The position numbers were made by a program, and so were the translations under genes. A stretch of DNA of 64,000 bases from Variovorax paradoxus (GTDB lineage Bacteria > Pseudomonadota > Gammaproteobacteria > Burkholderiales > Burkholderiaceae_C). Below are positions 51,839 through 61,529 of this stretch, in pieces. The DNA lies in the NCBI RefSeq assembly GCF_009755665.1, contig NZ_CP046622.1, positions 2,666,001 to 2,730,000 of the forward strand, given 5' to 3'. The first letter of the stretch is position 1, and each line of letters starts with the position of its first letter. The notes beneath the pieces were generated by a model that ran no database searches, was not told where the DNA came from, and saw only the letters and a program-made list of their open reading frames with translations.

Positions 51839-52164
51839 CGGATCAGTTCGCCGATCTTGTCGGTCTTGTCTTTCCACTCTTCAGCGTCGGGCAGTGCCGG
51901 CTTGCGTTTGGTGATGCTCTTCCAGCCGTCGGCCAGCGCGAGCTCGGCGTTGAGCTTGATGAAGGCGATCTGGTTGGCCGGGAGGTCTTCCTCGGCGTAG
52001 ATCGCATTGACCGGGCATTCGGGGATGCAGACTGCGCAATCGATGCACTCGTCCGGGTCGATCACCAGCATGTTGGGGCCTTCGCGGAAGCAATCCACGG
52101 GGCATACGTCCACGCAGTCGGTGTATTTGCAGCGGATGCAGGCTTCAGAGACGACGTGGGTCAT
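51835..52164 (-). CDS. fdxA: 7Fe ferredoxin
   Basis: A 109-residue ferredoxin carrying one [3Fe-4S] and one [4Fe-4S] cluster. Nine Cys occur at 9, 12, 17, 21, 25, 40, 43, 46 and 50, fitting the FdxA pattern [10 protein letters not shown] and [12 protein letters not shown]. The C-terminal half is the extra helix region ([17 protein letters not shown]). It starts 43 bp after cysN and is coupled to the reductase gene. Confidence 0.95.
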   Translation of the reverse strand: MTHVVSEACIRCKYTDCVDVCPVDCFREGPNMLVIDPDECIDCAVCIPECPVNAIYAEEDLPANQIAFIKLNAELALADGWKSITKRKPALPDAEEWKDKTDKIGELIR

Positions 52165-52207
52165 TTGTCTTCTAACGTCAGTATGTGGGTCGGGAAAACC
52201 CGAGATT

Positions 52208-53545
52208 TTAGGCCTTTGCGGCGGCAGGCTGCACGAGCACGGCGGCGGCGGTCTTGTGGGTGGCCGTATCGACCAGCACCAGCGAGCCCAATGCGCGCGA
52301 TTGCGTGAAGGGCAGAACCGCCAGCGGCTGCTGCAGCGCAAGCACCACGTCGCCGATGGAATTGGCCTCCAGCTGCGCCGTTGGCTCCGATTCGAGCGTG
52401 GTGATGTTCACCCGGTCGACGATGCGCGCCACCTTGGCCTTGACCCAGCGATGGCCCTGCAGCGCCCAGTAGACGCGGCCCGCAACCAGCGGCTCGTCGT
52501 CGAGCCAGGCGACCGTGGCGGTAATTTCGCGCACCGGCTCGAAGGCCCCGGGTGCCAGCAGCCAGTCGCCGCGCGACACGTCCACCTCGCGGTCGAGCAC
52601 GACGCCGGCGCTGTGGCCCGCATGCACCGTCTTCGGCTGGCGCGTGTGGCTCAGCACCTGGGCGACCGTGGCCGTCTGGTTGCTGGGCAGCACGGTCACG
52701 CGCTGGCCGGGCTCCACATGCCCCGAAGCCACGCGGCCCCAGAACACGCGGCGGCCCTGCGAGGTGTCGGCCGAGGAAGAGAACTTTTCGACCCACTGCA
52801 CCGGAAAGGCGAAGGGCACGGCCTCGTCCTGCACGGTGACCGGCAGTTCCTCGAGCAGCTCGAGCAGGCTCGGGCCTTCGTAGCCGACCCAGTCGGCGTG
52901 GCGGGTGGCCACGTTCCAGCCCTTGAGGGCCGAGATCGGCACGATGGCGGCCACCTGCACGCCGGCCGCTTCGGCAAAGGCGTTCAGGGCGGTCGAAATG
53001 CGTTCGAAGGCCAGGGCGGCATCGTCGATGGCGTCGAGCTTGTTGACCGCGAACACGATCGACTGCACGCGCAGCAGATGAGTCAGCAGCGTGTGGCGGC
53101 GGGTTTGCGGCAGCAACTCGCGCTTGACCACGGTGCCGTCTTCCACCTCGGCGGCCCAGGCCAGCTTGGTGGCATCGACCAGCACCACGGCGGCATCGGC
53201 GGCCGAGGCGGCCGTGACCATGTTGCGGGTGTACTGCTCATGCCCCGGCGCGTCGCCGATGATGAACTTGCGCTTGGCGGTCGAGAAGTAGCGGTAGGCC
53301 ACGTCGATCGTGATGCCCTGTTCGCGCTCGGCCGAGAGGCCGTCGGTGAGCAGCGCCAGGTCGGTTTCGCCGCCGCGCTGCACGCCGGCAAGCTGGTCTT
53401 GCAGCACGGTCTTGCTGTCGACCAGCAGGCGGCCGATGAGCGTGCTCTTGCCGTCGTCCACCGAGCCGCAGGTGATGAAGCGCAGGGCGGTGCCGGTGTC
53501 GCCTTGCAGGGCGTTGCTATCGAGGGTTGCCGTCGTCGTGCTCAT
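52208..53545 (-). CDS. cysN: Sulfate adenylyltransferase GTPase subunit
   Basis: A 445-residue EF-Tu-like GTPase coupling GTP hydrolysis to APS synthesis by CysD. P-loop GSVDDGKST at 27-35, [13 protein letters not shown] and NKLD motifs are present. It ends without a fused APS kinase (CysC) domain. The ATG overlaps the cysD stop (TGATG). Confidence 0.95.
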   Translation of the reverse strand: MSTTTATLDSNALQGDTGTALRFITCGSVDDGKSTLIGRLLVDSKTVLQDQLAGVQRGGETDLALLTDGLSAEREQGITIDVAYRYFSTAKRKFIIGDAPGHEQYTRNMVTAASAADAAVVLVDATKLAWAAEVEDGTVVKRELLPQTRRHTLLTHLLRVQSIVFAVNKLDAIDDAALAFERISTALNAFAEAAGVQVAAIVPISALKGWNVATRHADWVGYEGPSLLELLEELPVTVQDEAVPFAFPVQWVEKFSSSADTSQGRRVFWGRVASGHVEPGQRVTVLPSNQTATVAQVLSHTRQPKTVHAGHSAGVVLDREVDVSRGDWLLAPGAFEPVREITATVAWLDDEPLVAGRVYWALQGHRWVKAKVARIVDRVNITTLESEPTAQLEANSIGDVVLALQQPLAVLPFTQSRALGSLVLVDTATHKTAAAVLVQPAAAKA

Positions 53546-54498
53546 CAGAAATATCCGTCTTTCTTGCGCTTCTCCATCGAAGCTTCCGAAGTCATGTCGT
53601 CCATGCGCGTGGCGCCGCGCTCGCTCACATCGACCGACAGCGTCTCGAGCACCACGTCGCCCGCATCGGCGGCCAGGCTTTCGACCGGGCAGGTGGTCGT
53701 GATGTCGCCCACGGTGCGAAAGCGCACATCGCGCACCTGCACAGTTTCGCCGTCGCGCGGCGGGGTGAGCTCGGTCACCGGCACCAGCAGGCCGCGACGC
53801 TCGACCACTTCGCGCTTGTGCGTGTAGTAGATCGACGGCAGGCCGACGTGCTCGCGCTCGATGTATTGCCACACGTCGAGTTCGGTCCAGTTCGAAATAG
53901 GGAACACGCGGAAATGCTCGCCCGGGGCCAGGCGCGTGTTGAACAGCGTCCAGAGTTCGGGGCGCTGGTCTTTGGGCTGCCATTGGCCGAATGAATCGCG
54001 GTGCGAAAAGATGCGCTCCTTGGCGCGCGCTTTTTCCTCGTCGCGGCGGGCGCCGCCAATCAGCGCGTCGAAGCGAAATTCTTCAATGGCTTCGAGCAGC
54101 GTGACCGACTGGTGCGCGTTGCGCGATTCGCCGGGGTGCGCCAGGCGCACGGTACCGCGTGCCATCGAGTCTTCGACGCTGCGCACGATGAGCTCGGCGC
54201 CCAGTTCCTCGGCGCGCTGGTCGCGATAGGCCGTCACTTCAGGAAAGTTGTGGCCCGTGTCGATCATCAGCAGCGGGTAGGGAATGCGGCCGACGCCGAA
54301 GGCCTTTTCTGCGCACTTCAGCAGCACCAGCGAATCCTTGCCGCCCGAAAACAGCAGGGTGGGGCGCTCGAAGGCGGCCGCGACTTCACGCAGGATGAAG
54401 ATGGTCTCTTCCTCGAGCGCATCGAGGTGCGTGTTGGACAGGTGCGCAGGGGAATGCATCGAGGGCTGCAAAAGTTCGGCTTCGGTTCGGGCGTTCAT
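53545..54498 (-). CDS. cysD: Sulfate adenylyltransferase catalytic subunit
   Basis: A 317-residue ATP sulfurylase subunit of the PAPS reductase/ATP-pyrophosphatase fold. FSGGKDSLVLL (about 50-60) is the PP-loop; PISNWTELDVWQYIEREH and the C-terminal MDDMTSEASMEKRKKDGYF are family hallmarks. It activates sulfate to APS. It is coupled to cysN and lies 32 bp after cysH. Confidence 0.96.
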   Translation of the reverse strand: MNARTEAELLQPSMHSPAHLSNTHLDALEEETIFILREVAAAFERPTLLFSGGKDSLVLLKCAEKAFGVGRIPYPLLMIDTGHNFPEVTAYRDQRAEELGAELIVRSVEDSMARGTVRLAHPGESRNAHQSVTLLEAIEEFRFDALIGGARRDEEKARAKERIFSHRDSFGQWQPKDQRPELWTLFNTRLAPGEHFRVFPISNWTELDVWQYIEREHVGLPSIYYTHKREVVERRGLLVPVTELTPPRDGETVQVRDVRFRTVGDITTTCPVESLAADAGDVVLETLSVDVSERGATRMDDMTSEASMEKRKKDGYF

Positions 54499-54530
54499 CG
54501 GATGGGGTCCTGGATGCGGAGATCGATCGT

Positions 54531-55163
54531 TCAGTGCGAAAGATGCAGGCCGCATTCGCGGTTGTCTTCGCCCTTGGTCGGGTCCACATAGTCGAAGTTG
54601 TTGGGCAGGCCGTTCGCTTCGCAGTATTCGTACAAATCCTTGGACGACCAGTGCAGCAGCGGCGCAACCTTGATCAGGCCGTCGGGGTTGACGCTGACCG
54701 GGTCCATCTGCGCACGCACGGCGGTGTCGGTGGCGCGCAGCGCGGTAAACCACACCTTGGGCGCCGTTTCGCGCAGCGCACGGGTAAAGGGTTCCAGCTT
54801 CACTTCTTCGGTGAAAGCGGCATGGCGCGGATCATCGAGCGCCGGGGTGGGGCCTTCCACCGCTTCACGGTGCGCACGCGAGCGGCGCGGCAGGTAGATA
54901 TGAAGATCCAGGCCCAGCTGCTTGGTCACTTCGTCGGCAAAGCGGTAGGTGGCCTCGGTGTTGTAGCCGTTGTCCATCCAGATCACCGGAACATCGCGCT
55001 TGGCGCGCGTGACCATGTGCAGGATCACGGCCTCGAACGGCCGGAAATTGGTGGTGACGATCGCCCGTTGGCCGAGGCCGATTGCCCAGTCCACCAACCC
55101 CTCGGCGTTGCGGCCGAGTTCGGTGTTGATGCGTGCGAAGTCGATGTCCGTGGCAATGCTCAT
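54531..55163 (-). CDS. cysH: Phosphoadenylyl-sulfate (PAPS) reductase family protein, Fe-S-free type
   Basis: A 210-residue enzyme reducing activated sulfate to sulfite with thioredoxin. The C-terminal catalytic Cys motif is ECGLHLSH. It lacks the paired Cys motifs (CC and CxxC) that bind [4Fe-4S] in APS reductases; apart from the catalytic Cys only one other Cys is present. By family rules this points to PAPS as substrate, yet no cysC gene is in this operon. The order cysI-DUF934-cysH-cysD-cysN is intact. Confidence 0.92.
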   Translation of the reverse strand: MSIATDIDFARINTELGRNAEGLVDWAIGLGQRAIVTTNFRPFEAVILHMVTRAKRDVPVIWMDNGYNTEATYRFADEVTKQLGLDLHIYLPRRSRAHREAVEGPTPALDDPRHAAFTEEVKLEPFTRALRETAPKVWFTALRATDTAVRAQMDPVSVNPDGLIKVAPLLHWSSKDLYEYCEANGLPNNFDYVDPTKGEDNRECGLHLSH

Positions 55164-55184
55164 GTCGAAGTTTCCTGTGCGGAC

Positions 55185-55580
55185 TCAGTTGCTGGCCGCG
55201 AAGTGCGGCGCCGGCTGCACCGCGTCGCCCTGGTAGAAGGCGGCAAAGCGGTCGAACTGGCGCTGCGCGTCGGAGGCGTCCACGCCTTCCTTGAGCACGG
55301 CGCTTGAAAAACCGGTGCGTTCCATTTGCACCAGCTGGTCGATCAGCACGTCGCCCGTGGCGCGAATGTCGCCCTTGAAGCCGAGGCGCCGACGCAGCAG
55401 AAAGGCCTGGCTGTAGGCGCGGCCGTCGGTGAACTTCGGAAAGTTCAGGTCGATGCGCTCGATGTCTTCCAGGCACACCTCGATGGCGAGCGGATCGGCA
55501 TCGTTCGGCAGTTGCAGCACCTTCGGGTCGCCGTCATCGATGTGTTCTTCGGCGGCCAGGATGTTCAGCTTGCGGTTCAT
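55185..55580 (-). CDS. DUF934 protein of the sulfate-reduction operon
   Basis: A 131-residue protein with DLNFPKFTDGRAYSQAFLLR and RLGFKGDIRATGDVLIDQLVQM, the signature of DUF934 (COG3749). Such proteins occur next to sulfite reductase in many proteobacteria; the precise role is unknown. Its ATG overlaps the cysI stop as ATGA, and cysH follows 21 bp later. Confidence 0.9.
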   Translation of the reverse strand: MNRKLNILAAEEHIDDGDPKVLQLPNDADPLAIEVCLEDIERIDLNFPKFTDGRAYSQAFLLRRRLGFKGDIRATGDVLIDQLVQMERTGFSSAVLKEGVDASDAQRQFDRFAAFYQGDAVQPAPHFAASN

Positions 55581-57355
55581 GCTGCTTCCTCCACCTTGAA
55601 GCGCGCACTGTTGGCGGCGGCCTTGAACGGGTCGTGGCCCACGCGGCGCAGCGTGTCGATGAAGGTCTCGCCGTTTTGGCGGGTGTCGCGATAGGTGGTG
55701 AGCACGGCCTCGATCACGCCCGGCACTTCGGCCGCCGAGAACGAGGGGCCGACCACCTTGCCGGCCTGCGGCGTGCCGCTGAGCACGGACCCGTCGGAGC
55801 CGCCCAGGGTGACCTGGTACCACTCCTTGCCGTCCTTGTCGACGCCCAGGATGCCGATGTGGCCGCTGTGGTGATGGCCGCAGGAGTTGATGCAGCCGCT
55901 GATGTGCAGGTCGATCTCGCCCAAGTCGTCGAGCTCGTCCAGGTCCTGGTAGCGCTCGGTGATGGCTTCGGCAATGGGAATGGAGCGCGCATTGGCCAGC
56001 GCGCAGAAGTCGCCGCCGGGGCAGGCGATCATGTCGGTCAGCAGGTGCACGTTGGCGCTGGCAAAGCCGGCCGCGCGGGCGGCGAGCCACAGCGCATGCA
56101 GGTCTTCGGCATGCACCCAGGGCAACACGATGTTCTGGTCGTGCGTCACGCGGGCTTCGCCGGCCGAGAAGCGGTCGGCCAGCACGGCGAGCGTGTCGAG
56201 CTGGTCGGCCGAGGCATCGCCGGGCGCCTGCTTCAGGCGCTTGAACGACAAGGTGACGGCACGCAGCGCGGGGTTCTTGTGCGGGGCCACGTTGCGGGCC
56301 AGCCAGCGGGCAAACTGCACGTCGTCCGCAGCGTGGGCGCGCAGCTCGGCGTCGGTTTTTTCGGCGCTTTGCAGCACGCGCGTTGCGAGCGTCGGCGGCA
56401 CGAAGGAGGCGGCCACGCGGTCGTACTCTTCCTGCGTGATGGTGTGCGGTGCACCGTCGTGCTCGATGATCTGCTTGTACTCGGCTTCCACATCGTCGAT
56501 ATAGCGCTGGCCTTCGGCCTTCACCAAAATCTTGATGCGCGCCTTGTAGATGTTGTCGCGGCGGCCATAGCGGTTGTAGACACGAATCACCGCTTCGAGG
56601 TAATTCATGATCTGCTGCCAGGGCAGGAACTCGCGCAACACGGTGCCGATGATGGGCGTGCGGCCCATGCCGCCGCCCACTTGCACGCGAAAGCCGATTT
56701 CGCCGGCCTCGTTCTTCACCACGTGCAGGCCCACGTCATGCCAGCCAGTGGCGGCGCGGTCTTCAGTGGCGCCGGTAATGGCAATCTTGAACTTGCGCGG
56801 CAGGAATGCGAACTCGGGGTGCAGCGTGCTCCATTGGCGCATGATTTCCGCGAACGGGCGCGGATCGGCAATTTCGTCGACGGCAATGCCGGCGCGCTCG
56901 TCGCTGGTGATGTTGCGAATGCAATTGCCGCTGGTCTGGATGCCGTGCATGTCGACGGAGGCCAGCAGGTCCATCACGTCGGCCGACTTGGAAAGAGGAA
57001 TCCAGTTGTACTGAACGTTCTGGCGCGTCGAGAAGTGGGCGTAGTGCGTGGGCAGCTTGTGGCTGCCGAGCAGGCCTTGCGTCTCGATGGCCTTCCTGTA
57101 GACCTCGGCCTCTGGCTCATCGTACTCGCGCGCAATGCGGGCCAGCACGCGCAGCTGGCGGCTCGAAAGCTCACCATACGGCACGGCCACGCGCAGCATG
57201 GGCGCATAGCGTTGCACGTACCAGCCGTTTTGCAGCCGCAGCGGGCGGAACTCGTCTTCGGCGAGCTTGCCCTTTTGCCAGCGCTCGAGCTGGTCTCTGT
57301 ATTGGGCTGCCCGTTGGTGGACGAACTGGCGATCGAAATCTGTGTATTGGTACAT
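55577..57355 (-). CDS. cysI: Sulfite reductase hemoprotein
   Basis: A 592-residue siroheme/[4Fe-4S] reductase of the nitrite/sulfite reductase family, reducing sulfite to sulfide. The cluster Cys motifs are CPGGDFC and CINSC (with GHHHSGHIG), and TSGNCIRNITSDE marks the siroheme region. The ATG at 57355 starts MYQYTDFDRQFV. No cysJ flavoprotein gene is present; electrons may come from the ferredoxin and reductase encoded downstream. It heads the cys operon. Confidence 0.94.
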   Translation of the reverse strand: MYQYTDFDRQFVHQRAAQYRDQLERWQKGKLAEDEFRPLRLQNGWYVQRYAPMLRVAVPYGELSSRQLRVLARIAREYDEPEAEVYRKAIETQGLLGSHKLPTHYAHFSTRQNVQYNWIPLSKSADVMDLLASVDMHGIQTSGNCIRNITSDERAGIAVDEIADPRPFAEIMRQWSTLHPEFAFLPRKFKIAITGATEDRAATGWHDVGLHVVKNEAGEIGFRVQVGGGMGRTPIIGTVLREFLPWQQIMNYLEAVIRVYNRYGRRDNIYKARIKILVKAEGQRYIDDVEAEYKQIIEHDGAPHTITQEEYDRVAASFVPPTLATRVLQSAEKTDAELRAHAADDVQFARWLARNVAPHKNPALRAVTLSFKRLKQAPGDASADQLDTLAVLADRFSAGEARVTHDQNIVLPWVHAEDLHALWLAARAAGFASANVHLLTDMIACPGGDFCALANARSIPIAEAITERYQDLDELDDLGEIDLHISGCINSCGHHHSGHIGILGVDKDGKEWYQVTLGGSDGSVLSGTPQAGKVVGPSFSAAEVPGVIEAVLTTYRDTRQNGETFIDTLRRVGHDPFKAAANSARFKVEEAA

Positions 57356-57463
57356 CGTGAGTCTTGAAGAAGTGCGGTGCCGCACGTCCAACGGGGCGCC
57401 CCAGCAAGAAGCCGAGATTCTGAAAGCACGCCTTATGGAAGCAAACTATTTTTTGGTTCGCGC

Positions 57464-57564
57464 CTTATGCGGATAAGCTTATTCTCCAGTGCCCATGCGG
57501 GTTGCCGGGCGGTTGAATGCTTATTCTGGATAAGGGTGCGGGTGTTCTGCAGGCCTAGGATAAG
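57464..57564 (-). promoter_or_regulatory. Repeated GGATAAG motifs upstream of cysI
   Basis: GGATAAG occurs three times (57471, 57528, 57558), twice facing CTTATTC, and a perfect palindrome ATAAGCTTAT lies at 57473-57482. A second inverted pair is CTTATTC-TG-GATAAG at 57520-57534. The AT-rich motifs stand out in GC-rich DNA about 110-210 bp upstream of cysI. A LysR-type regulator such as CysB is a plausible binder. Confidence 0.5.
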
Positions 57565-57622
57565 GCCCATTGGCATTGCGCGTTTTGTCCACGCCCGCCT
57601 CGGGGAGAGTGCAGGTGCTGCT

Positions 57623-58444
57623 TCAGCGCAGCATGGCGGACATGGCCGAGCAGCAGTTCAGCATGCGAACCGCGGCTTCCACCGAGTCGGCGGTGAAACG
57701 CAAGGTCACACCATCGACGCGCTCGAACGACGGCCATTGGCAGAAAAGGTCGGCCATGGCGGGCGACTGGGTGCGTAGCGTGATCACCTGCGGGCCCTTG
57801 AAGACCAAGGGCGCTGCGCTGGCTCGGGCCGCCAGGCCCTGAATGACCCCTGCGTGGATGGCCGCGCGCGACTGTTCGGGCGAAAGCGACACGCCGCTGC
57901 TGAACCCCGTGGCGCGCTTGGTCTGCACGAAAACCGCATGCGGAAAGACCGGCTGGTTTTCGGCGATGAACACATCGTCTCCGCTGGCCATGACCACCGG
58001 CACGCCGTATTCACCTGCCAGTGCCCCATAGAGCCCGGCCTCGCCCAGTTCGCGGTCGCCGAGCCAGATGCCCGCAAACGCAAAGCTGTTGATGGTGTGG
58101 GCAAGGATGCCGCGCCCCTGCGCGCGCGAGTGGTAGCCCACCATGCAGACGGCTTGCACACCTTCTTCTTCCACGCCTGCCACCATGCTCAGATAACGCG
58201 GCTTGCCTTGGACCACGCGGGCGCGCGGTTCGAGCACGTCCGGCGGCATGTTGCGAAAGCCACCGTGCGAATCGTTGACCAGCACCTCGGTGGCGCCGGC
58301 CTCGAAGGCGCCGGCAATGGCCGCATTGGCCTCTTGCGCCATCAGCAGGCGTGCACGCTCGAACTCCGGATTGCCGGGGCGCACCTGTTCCTGGTGGTAG
58401 ACGCCGGCAACGCCTTCGATGTCGGTGGAGATCAGAACTTTCAT
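57623..58444 (-). CDS. M55 family D-aminopeptidase (DppA-like)
   Basis: A 273-residue zinc peptidase. The metal motif STDIEG (Asp8, Glu10) and LVNDSHGGFRNM match DppA, a D-stereospecific aminopeptidase acting on short D-peptides such as D-Ala-D-Ala. Located 19 bp after the P1 peptidase gene and downstream of a Gsi/Dpp-type importer, it probably processes imported peptides in the cytoplasm. Confidence 0.93.
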   Translation of the reverse strand: MKVLISTDIEGVAGVYHQEQVRPGNPEFERARLLMAQEANAAIAGAFEAGATEVLVNDSHGGFRNMPPDVLEPRARVVQGKPRYLSMVAGVEEEGVQAVCMVGYHSRAQGRGILAHTINSFAFAGIWLGDRELGEAGLYGALAGEYGVPVVMASGDDVFIAENQPVFPHAVFVQTKRATGFSSGVSLSPEQSRAAIHAGVIQGLAARASAAPLVFKGPQVITLRTQSPAMADLFCQWPSFERVDGVTLRFTADSVEAAVRMLNCCSAMSAMLR

Positions 58445-58463
58445 GCGGGGCAAGACCTGCGAT

Positions 58464-59531
58464 TCAAGAGAAAAAGGAAGAGGGCGGCAGCAGCTCCGAA
58501 AGCGCCCGGCGGTGGTGACCATCCCGGCCGCTCACCGCGGTGGCACGCCACAGCGCGTGGACGATGGCCTGTTCGGTGCTGTCGGCCGCGGCCTGGAAGA
58601 TATCGTCAAGCAGGCTGTCGTGCAGCATGGCGACCGCAGGCATAGGCCGCTCGGCCCGGTCGGGCACGGTGTAGGCAGTCGAAAAAGCCAGCGCGATGTC
58701 GCCGCTGCCGTGACCGAACACCGAGCCGGTGCGCGCCAGCCCGGCACCCGCGCGCAGCGCCAGGCGGCGCAACTGCCGTGCGTCCATCGGGGCGTCGGTG
58801 GCAATGAGCATGATGATCGAGCCCTTTTCCGGCTCGGCCGCCGTGTTTGCCTGCACGGCCGCGTCTTGTGAAGCCAGCTGCGTGGCGAGTTGCGCACCCA
58901 CCGCCCGGCCGGCCAGCACCAGTTGCGGCAGCCGGCCGTAGTTGGCCAGCACCAGCGCGCCCACGGTGTGCACGCCGCCTTGGCGCGAGGGCACGCAGCG
59001 CGACGCACTGCCGATGCCGCCCTTGAACTGGAAGCTCGACATGCCACGGCCCGCGCCCACCGAGCCCTGCTCGAAATCGGCGCCCGCGCTTTCCAGTGCC
59101 CGCAGGTAGTCGGCCTCGGCCACGGCCAGCCGCTGGATGTCGTTGAGGAAACCGTCGTTGCACTCGAAGACCAGCGGATTGACAGTGGGCATCGACCGGC
59201 CCGATTCCGGATTGGCCGCCACGCAGTCGCGGATCTGCGCCGTTGCAATCGTGCCGACCGAGAAGGTGTTGGTCAGCGCAATCGGCGTTTCGAGCACACC
59301 CAGCTCTTCGACCTGCACCAGGCCCACGCTCTTGCCGAAGCCATTGAGCACCACGGCCGCGGCCGGCACCTTGTCGCGGAAAGGGTCGCCACCGTGCGGG
59401 CGTACAACGGTTACGCCGGTCTGCACGCCGTCGTCGTCGAGCGTGCGGTGGCCGACTGAAACGCCTCGCACGTCGGTGATGGCGTTGCGCTTGCCTGCGG
59501 GCAGGCTGCCGATGTGCGGAATCGAAGGCAT
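58464..59531 (-). CDS. P1 family (DmpA-like) aminopeptidase
   Basis: A 355-residue self-processing N-terminal-nucleophile peptidase. Conserved GSVGAGRGMSSFQFKGG and the predicted cleavage and nucleophile site Gly237-Ser238 (EKGSIIMLIATDAP) are present, as in DmpA and L-aminopeptidase/D-esterases. The ATG gives MPSIPHIGSLPAG. It sits between the permease and the M55 peptidase, all leftward. Confidence 0.92.
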   Translation of the reverse strand: MPSIPHIGSLPAGKRNAITDVRGVSVGHRTLDDDGVQTGVTVVRPHGGDPFRDKVPAAAVVLNGFGKSVGLVQVEELGVLETPIALTNTFSVGTIATAQIRDCVAANPESGRSMPTVNPLVFECNDGFLNDIQRLAVAEADYLRALESAGADFEQGSVGAGRGMSSFQFKGGIGSASRCVPSRQGGVHTVGALVLANYGRLPQLVLAGRAVGAQLATQLASQDAAVQANTAAEPEKGSIIMLIATDAPMDARQLRRLALRAGAGLARTGSVFGHGSGDIALAFSTAYTVPDRAERPMPAVAMLHDSLLDDIFQAAADSTEQAIVHALWRATAVSGRDGHHRRALSELLPPSSFFS

Positions 59532-59544
59532 GCGAGGCCCCGGT

Positions 59545-60465
59545 TTACTGGCGGTCGATCTTCGGGTCGAGCGCGTCGCGCAGCGCATCGCCCAGCAGGT
59601 TGAACGCCAGCACGGTAAAGAAGATGGCCAGGCTCGGGAACAGCGCCACGTGCGGCGAGGTCACCATGTCGGCGCGCGCTTCGCTGAGCATGGCGCCCCA
59701 TTCGGGCGTTGGCGGTTGCGCGCCCATGCCCAGGAACGAAAGGCTGGCCGCGGTGATGATCGACGTGCCCACGCGCATCGAAAAATACACCACGATCGAC
59801 GAGATGGTGCCCGGCAGGATGTGCCGCACGATGATGGTCCAGTCCGATGCGCCAATGCTGCGCTCGGCCTCGATGTAGGTCTGCTGCTTGAGCACCAGTG
59901 TGTTGCCGCGCACCAGCCGCGCGAACGCCGGCACGCTGAACACCGACACCGCCACCACGACGTTGGTCATGCTGCTGCCCAGGATGGCGACGACGCCCAG
60001 CGCCAGAAGAATGCCGGGGAAGGCGAACAGCACGTCGGAGATGCGCATCACGATGCGGTCCCACCAGCCTTCGTAGTAGCCCGCGAGCAGGCCGAAGGCC
60101 GTGCCTACGAAACCGCCCACCAGCACCGAAAGAAAACCCGCCATCAGCGAAATGCGCGCACCCATCAGGATGCGGCTGAAGATGTCACGCCCCAGCGGAT
60201 CGACGCCGAACCAGTGCGTGGCCGAGGGGCCCGTGTTCAACATGTCGTAGTCGAAGAAGTTCTCCGCGTCGAAGGGCACGATCCACGGCGCGAACACTGC
60301 CACGAACACCAGCAGCAGCACGAACACCGCCGCAACGATGCCCACAGGTTGCTTCTTGAAGCGGCGCCAGCATTCGCCCCAGGGCGTGCGGACCTTGCCC
60401 GCGGTTTGAACCGCCACCACGGGCGGAACGGTGATTTCGGCAGACACGCCGGTAGCTTGCGTCAT
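59545..60465 (-). CDS. gsiD: Peptide/glutathione ABC transporter permease (GsiD/DppC-like)
   Basis: A 306-residue inner-membrane permease with about six helices. The DppC-type N-terminal extension is followed by the [21 protein letters not shown] block and the EAA loop [20 protein letters not shown]. It ends [12 protein letters not shown]. The stop lies 13 bp before the P1 peptidase. It pairs with the GsiC-like permease 10 bp upstream. Confidence 0.9.
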   Translation of the reverse strand: MTQATGVSAEITVPPVVAVQTAGKVRTPWGECWRRFKKQPVGIVAAVFVLLLVFVAVFAPWIVPFDAENFFDYDMLNTGPSATHWFGVDPLGRDIFSRILMGARISLMAGFLSVLVGGFVGTAFGLLAGYYEGWWDRIVMRISDVLFAFPGILLALGVVAILGSSMTNVVVAVSVFSVPAFARLVRGNTLVLKQQTYIEAERSIGASDWTIIVRHILPGTISSIVVYFSMRVGTSIITAASLSFLGMGAQPPTPEWGAMLSEARADMVTSPHVALFPSLAIFFTVLAFNLLGDALRDALDPKIDRQ

Positions 60466-60475
60466 GTCGGCTGCC

Positions 60476-61396
60476 TCACTTGTAGCGAATGGTGGGGTTG
60501 ATGTAGCCGTACAGCACATCGACCACCAGGTTGATCAGAATGAACTCGAGCGAGAACAGCAGCACCAGCGTCTGGATGACGGGGTAGTCGCGCATCTGCA
60601 CGGCGTCGACCAGCAGGCGGCCGAGGCCGGGCCAGTTGAACACCGCCTCGACAAGAATCGAGCCGCCCAGCAGAAAGCCGAACTGCAGGCCCATCATGGT
60701 CACGACCGGAATGAGCGCGTTGCGCAGGCAGTGCTTGATGATGACGGTGCGCTCGCGCACGCCCTTGGCGCGTGCCGTGCGAACAAAGTCTTCCTGGATC
60801 ACTTCGACGAACGATGCGCGGGTGAAGCGCGCCATGACGGCGGCCACCGCCGCGCCCAGCGTGATCGAAGGCAGGATGTAGTGCTTCCAGCTGCTGGCTC
60901 CCACGGTGGGCAGCCAGCCGAGCTGAACCGAGAAGATCTGCATCAGCAGCATGCCCAATGCAAATGCGGGAAAAGAGATGCCCGACACGGCCAGCGTCAT
61001 GCCCAGCCGGTCGGGCCATTGGTTGCGGAACACCGCGGAAACGATGCCGATGCCCATGCCGAAAATCACTGCCCACACCATGCTGGTGATGGTGAGCATC
61101 ACCGTCGGGAAAAAGCGCTCGCCGATCTCCGTCGCAACCGGCCGCCGCGTGCGGATCGAGTTGCCGAAGTCGCCTTGCAGCATGTGAGTGAAGAAGCTCA
61201 CGAATTGCTGCGGCAGCGGCTTGTCCAGGCCCAACTCCGCGCGCACCATGGCCACGGTCTGCTCGTCGGCTTCCTGGCCGGCGGCAAGGCGCGCCGGATC
61301 GCCCGGCAGCATGTGGACGAACAGGAACACCAGCACCGCCACGATGAGCAGCGTCGGGATCAGCCCCAACAGTCGTTTGAGAAAGTAATTCAGCAT
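60476..61396 (-). CDS. gsiC: Peptide/glutathione ABC transporter permease (GsiC/DppB-like)
   Basis: A 306-residue permease of DppB type. The N-terminal [20 protein letters not shown] helix and GDPARLAAG motif, and the EAA loop [23 protein letters not shown] (in parts) are typical. About six helices; it ends [11 protein letters not shown]. It is preceded on the operon by the binding protein, with a repeat element in between. Confidence 0.9.
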   Translation of the reverse strand: MLNYFLKRLLGLIPTLLIVAVLVFLFVHMLPGDPARLAAGQEADEQTVAMVRAELGLDKPLPQQFVSFFTHMLQGDFGNSIRTRRPVATEIGERFFPTVMLTITSMVWAVIFGMGIGIVSAVFRNQWPDRLGMTLAVSGISFPAFALGMLLMQIFSVQLGWLPTVGASSWKHYILPSITLGAAVAAVMARFTRASFVEVIQEDFVRTARAKGVRERTVIIKHCLRNALIPVVTMMGLQFGFLLGGSILVEAVFNWPGLGRLLVDAVQMRDYPVIQTLVLLFSLEFILINLVVDVLYGYINPTIRYK

Positions 61397-61423
61397 GGCA
61401 TACAGACAATCAACCCTCGTTGA

Positions 61424-61529
61424 GGCCTCGGGGCCCATCGGGAGACACCGCGGAACCGGCTCCGCCGGGCCGCAGGTGTCGCCCCCTTGAGGGGGGCGGC
61501 TACACGAAGTGAGCCGCTTCGGGGGTGGG
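61424..61529. repeat. Multi-hairpin intergenic repeat in the importer operon
   Basis: About 105 bp of palindromic DNA between the binding-protein gene and gsiC. Three stems are visible: GACACC/GGTGTC (61444-61480), CCCCC/GGGGG with loop TTGA (61482-61495), and GCGGCT/AGCCGC (61496-61517). It resembles dispersed intergenic elements familiar from Comamonadaceae genomes. It may stabilise the upstream binding-protein mRNA and lower permease expression. Confidence 0.6.

Noticed and set aside
52188..52201. TCGGG-AAAA-CCCGA hairpin between cysN and fdxA as a terminator
   Set aside because: Short stem and no T-run on the leftward strand, so it is unlikely to separate the two transcripts.
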